A DNA stretch of 64,000 nucleotides from CAZUDI01 sp964618975 (GTDB lineage: Bacteria; Desulfobacterota; Desulfomonilia; UBA1062): positions 1 through 64,000 of the forward strand of contig CAZUDI010000011.1 in the NCBI GenBank assembly GCA_964618975.1, in the 5' to 3' direction. The notes below the pieces were generated by a model that was not told the origin of the DNA, did not search any database, and worked only from the letters and a program-made list of their open reading frames with translations. The position numbers and the translations under genes were made by a program. Below are positions 42,630 to 49,744 of this stretch, piece by piece (the first letter of the stretch is position 1; each line of letters starts with the position of its first letter).

Positions 42630-43469
42630 GTGGATATCCGACAACTCTCAGTGGGAATCTGCCAGATGCAGCAGGGCTATGACTTCGAGGCCAATCTGGA
42701 GCGTGCCCTCAGGATGATTGCGCAGGCCGCATCCAGGGGGGCTCAGGTGGTGGTGCTGCCCGAGATGTTCATCACGCCCTATGAGCCGGCCTCGATCCGG
42801 GAGGCCGCGACCCTGACCACAAGGGCCGCGGCCGCCATGGCACGGGCCGCCAGCGAGCACCGGGTCCACCTCGTGGCCGGCAGCCTCCCGTGGGAAGCCG
42901 CAGGCGGACGTCTGTACAACCGGGCCTGTGTGTGGGATCCCTATGGGAGCCCATGCCTTTGCTACGACAAGATCCACCTCTTTGACTGCGCCCCCCCGGG
43001 CGGACCGGCGGTCAAGGAATCGCTCACCATCCACCCCGGTGATCATATCGACACCTTCGAGGCCCCCTGGGGGACCTCGTCGGTGGTCGTGTGTTACGAC
43101 ATACGCTTCACCCCCCTGATGCAGTTGCTGGCAGACCGCGGCGTGAGGGTGCTCTTCGTGCCGGCGGCCTTCTCCCTGGCCACCGGTCAGGCCCACTGGG
43201 AGATGCTCGTGAGGATGCGCGCCCTCGAACTGCAGGCCTTTGTCGTGGGCGTGCAGCCCGCCCATAACGGGGAACTCGGCTACGTACCCTGGGGGCACTC
43301 CCTGGTCGCATCCCCCTGGGGGGAGGTGGTCTGCGGCCTTGAAGGGCCTGAGGACATGGCGGTCGTGACGCTCGATCTGGACGAGATCGATCACATCCGG
43401 GAGAGGTTTCCCCTGCTACGGCATCGCCGGGACGACCTCTACCGCACCACGCTCAGAGATAAGACATGA
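42630..43469 (+). CDS. Carbon-nitrogen hydrolase (nitrilase superfamily)
   Basis: A 279-residue nitrilase-fold amidase. The Glu-Lys-Cys triad is visible: VVLPEMFITPY (Glu), CYDKIHLFD (Lys) and VVCYDIRFTPL (Cys). The length and blocks fit the omega-amidase/Nit2-like branch, which removes ammonia from alpha-keto acid amides, but the substrate is not certain. The GTG at 42630, behind GAGGGAAGC, is preferred to an upstream GTG at 42573. It overlaps the downstream ABC ATPase gene by four bases. Confidence 0.85.
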   Translation: MDIRQLSVGICQMQQGYDFEANLERALRMIAQAASRGAQVVVLPEMFITPYEPASIREAATLTTRAAAAMARAASEHRVHLVAGSLPWEAAGGRLYNRACVWDPYGSPCLCYDKIHLFDCAPPGGPAVKESLTIHPGDHIDTFEAPWGTSSVVVCYDIRFTPLMQLLADRGVRVLFVPAAFSLATGQAHWEMLVRMRALELQAFVVGVQPAHNGELGYVPWGHSLVASPWGEVVCGLEGPEDMAVVTLDLDEIDHIRERFPLLRHRRDDLYRTTLRDKT

Positions 43470-44215
43470 TCGAGATCCGGTCCCTCTCCAAGTCCTTCAA
43501 GGGTACCAAGGTTCTCGATGACCTGTTTCTGCGGATCCCCAGCGGTAAAACCACGGTGATCATCGGTCCCAGCGGCACGGGCAAGAGCGTGCTGCTCAAG
43601 CACATCATGGGACTCGTCAAACCGGATGCCGGCCAGATCCTCGTCAACGGCCGCGATATCACCGCCATGGATGAACTGGAACTCAATGAGGTGCGCAAGG
43701 ATCTGGGGGTATGTTTTCAGGATGCCGCCCTCTTCGATTCCATGACCGTGGGGGGCAATGTGGCCTTTCCCTTCCGCGTCCACACCAAGCTTACCCGTGA
43801 ACAGGTGGCCTTCGAGGTGGCTATCCTGCTCAAGGAGGTGGGGCTCTCGGGTATTGAGAACAGGATGCCCTCACAGCTATCGGGCGGCATGCGCAAGCGG
43901 GTGGGACTGGCGCGGGCCCTGGCCATGAACCCCAAGATTCTGCTCTTCGACGAGCCCACCTCGGGCCTCGATCCGGTGATGAGCAACGCCATCAACACCC
44001 TCATCCGCCAGGTGCAGCGCTACACCCTGGCGACCTCCCTGGTGATCAGCCACGATATCCCCGGGGCCTTCTTCCTGGCGGACTACATGGCCATGATCTA
44101 CAAGGGCCAGATCGTATACGAGGGCCCGCCCGAGGTCTTCAAGGACCCCAGCGACCCCCTGGTGCGGCAGTTCATCCAGGGCGGCCTCGAGGGGCCCATC
44201 AGCACAGTGCAGTAG
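43466..44215 (+). CDS. mlaF: MlaF-like ABC ATPase (phospholipid transport)
   Basis: A 249-residue ABC ATPase. Walker A is GPSGTGKS, signature LSGGMRKR and Walker B ILLFDEP, followed by the D-loop SGLDP. The GGM-RKR signature and VISHDIPGAFFLADYMAMIYKGQIV typify MlaF, the ATPase of the outer-membrane lipid asymmetry (Mla/MCE) system. The partner permease and MCE genes (mlaE, mlaD) are not adjacent in this window. It closes a four-gene run (lgt, cyclase, nitrilase, mlaF). Confidence 0.85.
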   Translation: MIEIRSLSKSFKGTKVLDDLFLRIPSGKTTVIIGPSGTGKSVLLKHIMGLVKPDAGQILVNGRDITAMDELELNEVRKDLGVCFQDAALFDSMTVGGNVAFPFRVHTKLTREQVAFEVAILLKEVGLSGIENRMPSQLSGGMRKRVGLARALAMNPKILLFDEPTSGLDPVMSNAINTLIRQVQRYTLATSLVISHDIPGAFFLADYMAMIYKGQIVYEGPPEVFKDPSDPLVRQFIQGGLEGPISTVQ

Positions 44216-44524
44216 TTCTTCCGGCCAGAAGATGGTGCCGAATACCACCGTCAATCGCAGTTCGGCCCCGCTTAAGTCTTTCAGTCCTTTGTGCATCCCC
44301 GCATGAAGTGAGGCTTATTCGTACAGCGGTTCCGAAGAGCGCATCCGCGTCCCATCCTGGGGAAGTGAGGGAGCGGCGGATCATGGTTATGAAATCCAGG
44401 GCAAGCCCTGGACGATCCTTGATGCCGCAAGTGGCGGGGCATTTGACCCATAGCGATTAAGATTTCCGGGTCTGATCCTGGTGGGCCGAGTGATGCCGCG
44501 CGGCGGTGGTATGGCTTGCTGGGA
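44216..44524. other. Convergent intergenic region with repeat copy 9
   Basis: About 309 bases between the ends of mlaF and the universal stress gene. It contains one dispersed repeat and otherwise nothing recognised. Confidence 0.5.
44381..44462 (-). repeat. Dispersed palindromic repeat, copy 9 (reverse)
   Basis: TCATGGTTATGAAATCCAGG, GCAAGCCCTGG, TTGATGCCGCAAGTGGCGGGG, TTTGACCCATAGCGATTAA. A nearly complete copy. Confidence 0.8.
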
Positions 44525-44980
44525 TCAGCTGCGGGGCTCCGTCTGCGGGTGTCGGATGGAGAGCACGGGGCAGGGGGCCCGCTTGATAACCTTTTCCGCC
44601 GTGGAGCCGAAGATGACGCTTTGGATGCCGGTCCTGCCCCGGGTACCGATGGCGATGAGGTCGATTTCTTCGTTGGAAGCGAACTGGACGATCTCGTGAA
44701 AGGGCACGCCATGCAGCAGGTAGACCGAGCAGGTCACCTCGGGGGGGATGACGGTGGACACGATTTCCTCCAGCCGCCGGGAGGCATGTTGCTCGAATTC
44801 AGCATAGAGTTGGGGCAGGATGGAGGGGCACAGGTTGAATTCCGAAAAATCGGTGAATTCCTGCAGGACATGCAGCAGGTAAAGTCGCGCCTTCAGGAGG
44901 CTGTTCAAATCGAGGGTATAGAGCAGGGCGTGCTGGGCCGAGATGCTGAAATCTGTTGGAATGAGGATTTTCCGTACCAT
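44525..44980 (-). CDS. Universal stress protein, UspA family
   Basis: A 151-residue UspA domain. It begins MVRKILIPTDFSISAQHAL and has the ATP-binding signature GTRGRTGIQSVIFGSTAEKV, with G-x-x-G-x-x-GS spacing typical of the ATP-binding subgroup. The role is stress resistance or signalling, nucleotide-dependent. The TTGACA promoter (44989-45016) would put the start almost at the ATG, suggesting a leaderless message. Confidence 0.9.
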   Translation of the reverse strand: MVRKILIPTDFSISAQHALLYTLDLNSLLKARLYLLHVLQEFTDFSEFNLCPSILPQLYAEFEQHASRRLEEIVSTVIPPEVTCSVYLLHGVPFHEIVQFASNEEIDLIAIGTRGRTGIQSVIFGSTAEKVIKRAPCPVLSIRHPQTEPRS

Positions 44981-44988
44981 ACATGATT

Positions 44989-45016
44989 ATGGTAAGCGAG
45001 GCTCATCCGTTGTCAA
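44989..45016 (-). promoter_or_regulatory. Candidate promoter for the universal stress gene
   Basis: On the minus strand, TTGACA (45011-45016), a 16-base spacer and TACCAT (44989-44994). It leaves at most a few bases of leader before the ATG at 44980. Confidence 0.4.
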
Positions 45017-45101
45017 TAGGGGCGGCAGACCCTCTCGAGTCGGGTCATGAGGGGCTGGGCTTTTGTCGGTTGTCAATGTGTACCGGGAGGGGGTAAAGTA
45101 C

Positions 45102-45701
45102 ATGCGCATGAAGCCATGGGGCCTGATAATCGGATGTATTGCGCTGTTGTGCAGTTGCGCTACCCTCGATATCCCTGGGGGGGATCCCTATCCCTTCCGG
45201 GCGAACTTCAGTGTGAGGGGCACACTGAACAATCGACCTTTAGACCTTGACGGAGCGGTGGCCCTGACCTCATCGGAGCGGGCGGTGGCCCAGATCTACG
45301 GACCCATGGGCATGGTGCTGTACACGGTCGCGGTGGAGAGTGACCGGCTAACCCTCAGGGATATCTGGGGGAGAGATATGGCGGTGTATCAGGCCCCGGT
45401 GCGGGATTTGTTCGGGCTGATCGCCGGGGTTCCCCCTGCCGTGCCATACCTTTATGCCTTCAGGAACAAGGTGCATTATGTATGGGGATATCTGGAGATG
45501 GACGAACATCATCTCCCCCGAGAGGTCCTCGTGCACGGCAAGCCCGAACTGCGCGTATCTTTCAGGGGAACGTATCCGACAATTGAGTTGATGATCCATT
45601 ATGGTTTTGATACCTTGACTCTTAATGTCGCACCACGGCAGGGAGGGAGATGGGGTATGGAAATGCGCGATTCAGCGCCAAAGGAAAGAGGGCCCTCATG
45701 A
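45102..45701 (+). CDS. Outer-membrane/periplasmic lipoprotein, unknown function
   Basis: A 199-residue predicted lipoprotein. A signal (MKPWGLIIGCIALLCSC) ends in a lipobox-like LLCSC, placing lipidation at about residue 19. The mature part is beta-rich (FRANFSVRGTLN, LDLDGAVALTSSERAVAQIYG, ELMIHYGFDTLTLNV) and resembles LolB-like lipoproteins in length and strand pattern, but no diagnostic motif is clear. It overlaps the following zinc-ribbon gene by four bases. Confidence 0.75.
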   Translation: MRMKPWGLIIGCIALLCSCATLDIPGGDPYPFRANFSVRGTLNNRPLDLDGAVALTSSERAVAQIYGPMGMVLYTVAVESDRLTLRDIWGRDMAVYQAPVRDLFGLIAGVPPAVPYLYAFRNKVHYVWGYLEMDEHHLPREVLVHGKPELRVSFRGTYPTIELMIHYGFDTLTLNVAPRQGGRWGMEMRDSAPKERGPS

Positions 45702-46030
45702 TAAGTGTACGCTGTCCCTCCTGCGGCAAGCAGTTGATATGGGACGATTTTCAGCCTGCCAGTTTCCGCTGCACGCAGTGTGGCACACCGCTCAATGTCC
45801 ACCAGGGCCTGAAGGCGAACATCCGGCAGAGGGAACTGGTGGAGACGGGGAATTTGAGACGTTGTCCTTTCTGCGAGGGCGTGGTCTCCCGCCGGTGGTT
45901 TGTCCGATGTTCTGCTTGTGGACACTGGCTCTTCGGTCGCTTTTCCATCCACGGGAAGTGGCTGTTCATCCTCAACCTGGCCGCCGCCTATCTCGCCCTG
46001 ACACTCTACTATGTGTTGGTGGTACATTGA
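45698..46030 (+). CDS. Double zinc-ribbon protein with C-terminal membrane helix
   Basis: A 110-residue protein with four CxxC pairs: CPSCGK, CTQCGT, CPFCEG and CSACGH, forming two zinc ribbons. A hydrophobic C-terminal helix (about 88-108, LFILNLAAAYLALTLYYVLV) anchors it. ATG overlaps the lipoprotein stop (ATGA). Function unknown; the paired anchored ribbon and lipoprotein suggest joint action. Confidence 0.72.
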   Translation: MISVRCPSCGKQLIWDDFQPASFRCTQCGTPLNVHQGLKANIRQRELVETGNLRRCPFCEGVVSRRWFVRCSACGHWLFGRFSIHGKWLFILNLAAAYLALTLYYVLVVH

Positions 46031-46128
46031 TCGTGTTCCCCTGTCTGGTAGGTGCAAAGGGCGGGCTTGAGTGAAAGGGTACGCGAGGGGAAGCCTTTGG
46101 GAAGGCCCCGCATGAAGGGGGGGCGGGA

Positions 46129-46497
46129 ATGATACCGCGTTCGATCATTAGTGCGGCCAAGCAGAAGGAACTCGCAGAGAGGATGGCGGCGCTAGGGATC
46201 GACGAGAAGGACCTGGTCGAGAAGTTCATCCATGCCCAGGGCCGGGGCGGACAGAAGGTCAACACCTCCTCTGCATGCGTTTATCTCAAACATGTCCCCA
46301 CCGGAATCGAGGTCAAGTGCCAGGAGACACGCAGTCGAGCCCAGAACCGTTTTTTCGCGCGTCGTATCCTGGCGGACAGGATCGAGGCCGGTGCCTCCCG
46401 TACCGCTTGCGACAGGAGGCGCATCCGCAAGCAGAAGGACAGGCGTGCCCGGCGCGCCAGAACGCAGCCGGGGCCTATCGGCAGTGAAGGGAAGTGA
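46129..46497 (+). CDS. Small GGQ release-factor-like protein
   Basis: A 122-residue RF-1-domain protein. The GGQ peptidyl-tRNA hydrolysis motif is in QGRGGQKVNTS (about 36-46), in the canonical setting, followed by a basic tail (RRRIRKQKDRRARRARTQ). It lacks the codon-recognition domains of RF1/RF2. Such proteins (C12orf65/ArfB-like) rescue stalled ribosomes. Length matches the short release-factor-like family. The GGGGGGGCGG region before the ATG provides the ribosome site. Confidence 0.82.
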   Translation: MIPRSIISAAKQKELAERMAALGIDEKDLVEKFIHAQGRGGQKVNTSSACVYLKHVPTGIEVKCQETRSRAQNRFFARRILADRIEAGASRTACDRRRIRKQKDRRARRARTQPGPIGSEGK

Positions 46498-46573
46498 AGG
46501 CTGCAACGGCTGGAATTTTGAAGTTGATATGTGTCAGCAGTTGGTTTAGGATCTGATTATACAATGTATTATG

Positions 46574-46579
46574 TATAAT
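46574..46579 (+). promoter_or_regulatory. Candidate -10 element for the methyltransferase gene
   Basis: TATAAT in an AT-rich patch 10 bases before the ATG at 46589. Another TATACA-like hexamer lies at 46558. No Shine-Dalgarno sequence is seen, so translation may be leaderless. Confidence 0.3.
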
Positions 46580-46588
46580 TGATACGAT

Positions 46589-47473
46589 ATGAGCACAATG
46601 ACAGAGGGAAATAAGCGACCATATCTAATGGAGAGCCCGGAGGAGGCTTACCGTCTTCACGTCAAGACCGACAGAGAGGCGACCAGAGAACAGCTTAACT
46701 GGTGCGGCGTCGGACCCGGTGCGCGGGTGCTTGATGTGGGCTGCGGTTCCGGGGCCGTCACGGACCTCATCCGGGAGATGGTCCAGCCCAACGGCAGGGT
46801 GGTGGGGATCGACTATTCCAGCGAGCGTCTGGCCTATGCCCGGGAGCACTTCGGCTCGCAAGAGGGGGTCGATTTTCTGGAGGCGGATATTACCAACCCC
46901 CTTCAGGGCCTCGCGGGTTTCGATTTCGTCTGGGTCCGGTTCGTGCTGGAATACTTCCTGGAACAGGCGCCCGCTATCGTGAGCAACCTTATCCCCTGCC
47001 TGGGCCCGGAAGGGCAGCTCTGTCTCCTGGACCTGGATTACAACTGCCTGACCCACTATGAGCTCCCCGCGGGTATGACCCTCATCCTCCACGAACTTGT
47101 GGAAGAGATGGCAGACACCTTCAATTTCGACCCCTTTGCCGGTCGCAAGCTCTATGCCTGTCTGTACGACCTGGGCTTCCGGGATATTGAGGTCGGGCTT
47201 GTGGCCCACCACCTCATCTATGGCCAACTGAGATCGCAGGATGCGTTCAACTGGACCAAGAAGCTGGAGATGGCCTCGCTCAATGCCCCGGAGATCTTCC
47301 GGGCCTATCCGGGGGGGTACGAGGGGTTCTTTTCAGATTTCACGGCCTTTTCCCAGAATCCGCGGCGTTTCACCTATAGCCCCCTGATCATGTGCAAGGG
47401 CCGCCGACCGAGGGAAGAGGCGGCCAATCGCAAACCCTGTGTGGCCGGTGTGGAACTCTCCGATGACAGGTGA
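46589..47473 (+). CDS. Class I SAM-dependent methyltransferase
   Basis: A 294-residue Rossmann methyltransferase. The SAM loop is VLDVGCGSGAVTD (about 43-55), and the acidic ribose-binding residue is in VVGIDYSSERL; the following strand is FDFVWVRFVLEYF. The substrate is unknown. It shares a four-base overlap (GTGA) with the 700-residue PilZ protein downstream, so the two are one unit, which suggests a signalling or cell-surface role. Confidence 0.8.
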   Translation: MSTMTEGNKRPYLMESPEEAYRLHVKTDREATREQLNWCGVGPGARVLDVGCGSGAVTDLIREMVQPNGRVVGIDYSSERLAYAREHFGSQEGVDFLEADITNPLQGLAGFDFVWVRFVLEYFLEQAPAIVSNLIPCLGPEGQLCLLDLDYNCLTHYELPAGMTLILHELVEEMADTFNFDPFAGRKLYACLYDLGFRDIEVGLVAHHLIYGQLRSQDAFNWTKKLEMASLNAPEIFRAYPGGYEGFFSDFTAFSQNPRRFTYSPLIMCKGRRPREEAANRKPCVAGVELSDDR

Positions 47474-49572
47474 GGCGCAGTGTGAATCCTGATCGAGTGC
47501 GATACCTCCTGGATAGGGACACCGCCCGGCAGGGTTTCTCCGGTGCCAGAGGCCGTCAACATGCGAAGGTTGCGCCTCAGGTGGCGATAAACCGCATCAA
47601 CCACCTCCATTTCACGAACGGCTGCCTGCAGGTTCACCTCAGGCAGGTCACCTCGGGTGAGGATGTGCTGGTGCAGGCCCTCCCGGGACCCTGCACCGGG
47701 GAGGAACTCACGGTCACCTGGGGGGGCGCCCCCCCCGATCTGGTGGACTACCTGGTGCTGGATCTGGTGATCGATGATGGGCGCAGGCTGATGCTGATTC
47801 CGGTGAGGCTCAAGGTGGACGAGGGCCTGTCGATGGTCGTGGAGATCAAGGGGGCGGGCTATCTCTACGGCAGACGGCAGGCCACCCGCTACGCCTGTGC
47901 TCATACCCGCGCCCGGATCAGTCAGGGGTCCTTTACCATCCAGGGGGAACTGGTGGATTTCGCCTATGGCGGATTCCGCATCCGGCTTCAGGATCCTGGT
48001 CCCTTGCCCCCGGCAGGGCTCGATGTGCTTGCCCCCCTCCGGCTGAGTCTCGCGAATCATGGAGAGGAGGCCTATTGCGGTCAGTGCCGCTACCTCAGGA
48101 GCGATCTGGTAGAGAGGGACAGGGTGATGGTGCTGCAGTGTGGGGATGGGGGTAGGAAGGGGGCGCCCAGGCGTCGCAGAATCATCCGCAACCCACGCCT
48201 GTGTCTGAGTCCCGTTCCCAAGATCATCTTCAGGCACCCCCTCACGGGCAGGGAGGTGCAGTACGAGGCCGTGAATGTCTCGCACTCGGGCTTCATGGTG
48301 GAGGACGACCCCAGGGAGACCCTCCTTTTTCCGGGGCTTCAGATCCGCGATGTGGTCATCCTGATCGCCAACGCCGTTGAGGTGCGCTGCGCGGCCCGGG
48401 TGCTGTATGTGCGGCCCCACCGGCACAAAGGCGTGCAGGTGGGTTTTGCCATCACCGACATGGACATCCTCAACTGCCACACCTACTTTGACATTCTGGG
48501 CAATGCCTACGACGGCCACGCAAACCTCAAGAATGTCATGAAGATTGAAAATCTCTGGGATTTCTTTTTTTCCACCGGGTTCATCTACCCCAGCAAGTAT
48601 GAACTCATCAGCTCCTATACCGACGAGTTCAAGAAGATCTACCACAAGATCTACCGCGGGAAGCAGGAGATCTTCTTCAATTCCACCTACCAGCACAACG
48701 GCAAGATCTTCGGTCATCTGTCGATCATCCGTGCCTATCAGCGCGCCATGATGCTGCAGCACATGGCGGCGCTGCCCGAGATGCACGGCCGCAAGCGTAT
48801 CGGTCTGGATGTGGTGCAGCAGGTCTTCTTCTACTTCGATGCCTTCCACCGCTATCCCTCGGCCCGTGTGGAATACTTGATGTCCTTCTTCCGTCCCACG
48901 AGCAGCTTCAATATCTATTTCCTCCAGGGATTCTGCAAACGTTTGCAAAATCTCAAGGGGTGTTCCATGGATCTTTTCGCCTATCACCTCCAACGGCAGT
49001 CGGATGAAGCGGTCCCCCTCCCCGAACCCTGGCGTGTGGTGGAGTGCACCCTCGAGGATATCGATTGCCTGGAGAAATTCTATGCCGCCCGATCCGGCGG
49101 TCTGCTGCTGGATGCCCTGGCGCTGCGTGGTCAGGCCGCGGGCGAGGAATCCCTGGAAGATCTCTATCGGCGCTACGGCTTCACCCGCAGTCTGGAACTC
49201 TATTCCCTCTTCCACGGAGAGTGTCTCAAGGCGGTGATCCTCCTCGACCGCTCCGACCTGGCGATCAATTTCTCGGAGCTGCTGAACACCATCAAGGTCC
49301 TGGTCATAGACGAACAGGACCTCGCCTGGGATATCCTGCAGGCGGCGTTGAGGCCACTGGCGGTTTGTTACGGGATGGATACGGTACCGCTGATGGTCTA
49401 TCCCGCGCAGTACCTCGAACACCAGGGCCTCGACCCTGGGCGCCAGTACTGGGCGTGGATCCTGAATACCCGCTATGCCGATGTCTTCCTCCAGGACATG
49501 AAGCGCAAGATACGAATTACCCCAGTGAAGATCGCCTTACGCTATGTGCTGGCCAGACTGGGAAAGACCTGA
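47470..49572 (+). CDS. Large PilZ-domain-containing protein, unknown function
   Basis: A 700-residue cytosolic protein. Two PilZ-like regions are suggested: one near 140-215, with YGRRQATRYA and ELVDFAYGGFRIRL, and one near 235-330, with EYEAVNVSHSGFMVED; the second has the D/NxSxxG-type motif NVSHSG. The middle (about 340-520) and the C-terminal part (about 525-690, ECTLEDIDCLEKFYAA) resemble a GNAT-like fold but this is uncertain. It begins GTG inside the methyltransferase stop. A c-di-GMP effector is likely; the output is unknown. Confidence 0.68.
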   Translation: MRRSVNPDRVRYLLDRDTARQGFSGARGRQHAKVAPQVAINRINHLHFTNGCLQVHLRQVTSGEDVLVQALPGPCTGEELTVTWGGAPPDLVDYLVLDLVIDDGRRLMLIPVRLKVDEGLSMVVEIKGAGYLYGRRQATRYACAHTRARISQGSFTIQGELVDFAYGGFRIRLQDPGPLPPAGLDVLAPLRLSLANHGEEAYCGQCRYLRSDLVERDRVMVLQCGDGGRKGAPRRRRIIRNPRLCLSPVPKIIFRHPLTGREVQYEAVNVSHSGFMVEDDPRETLLFPGLQIRDVVILIANAVEVRCAARVLYVRPHRHKGVQVGFAITDMDILNCHTYFDILGNAYDGHANLKNVMKIENLWDFFFSTGFIYPSKYELISSYTDEFKKIYHKIYRGKQEIFFNSTYQHNGKIFGHLSIIRAYQRAMMLQHMAALPEMHGRKRIGLDVVQQVFFYFDAFHRYPSARVEYLMSFFRPTSSFNIYFLQGFCKRLQNLKGCSMDLFAYHLQRQSDEAVPLPEPWRVVECTLEDIDCLEKFYAARSGGLLLDALALRGQAAGEESLEDLYRRYGFTRSLELYSLFHGECLKAVILLDRSDLAINFSELLNTIKVLVIDEQDLAWDILQAALRPLAVCYGMDTVPLMVYPAQYLEHQGLDPGRQYWAWILNTRYADVFLQDMKRKIRITPVKIALRYVLARLGKT

Positions 49573-49744
49573 GGGGCGCTGTGACCAACTTTTTTATCCC
49601 GCCAAGGCTAGGCGGCATCTTTCCCGGGAAGGCGCTGCGACATGATACGGTCTCCGCCTGCGGCATCCCGGCGAGATGGAGACCGACAGGGGACCCCGCC
49701 CGTGAAGGTACCGCCGGCAAGCGGCAGGAGAGACCATACAGACG

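Noticed and set aside
47374..49422. Long open frame antisense to the PilZ protein
   Set aside because: Shadow frame; it overlaps a real overlapping pair of genes and shows no motif.
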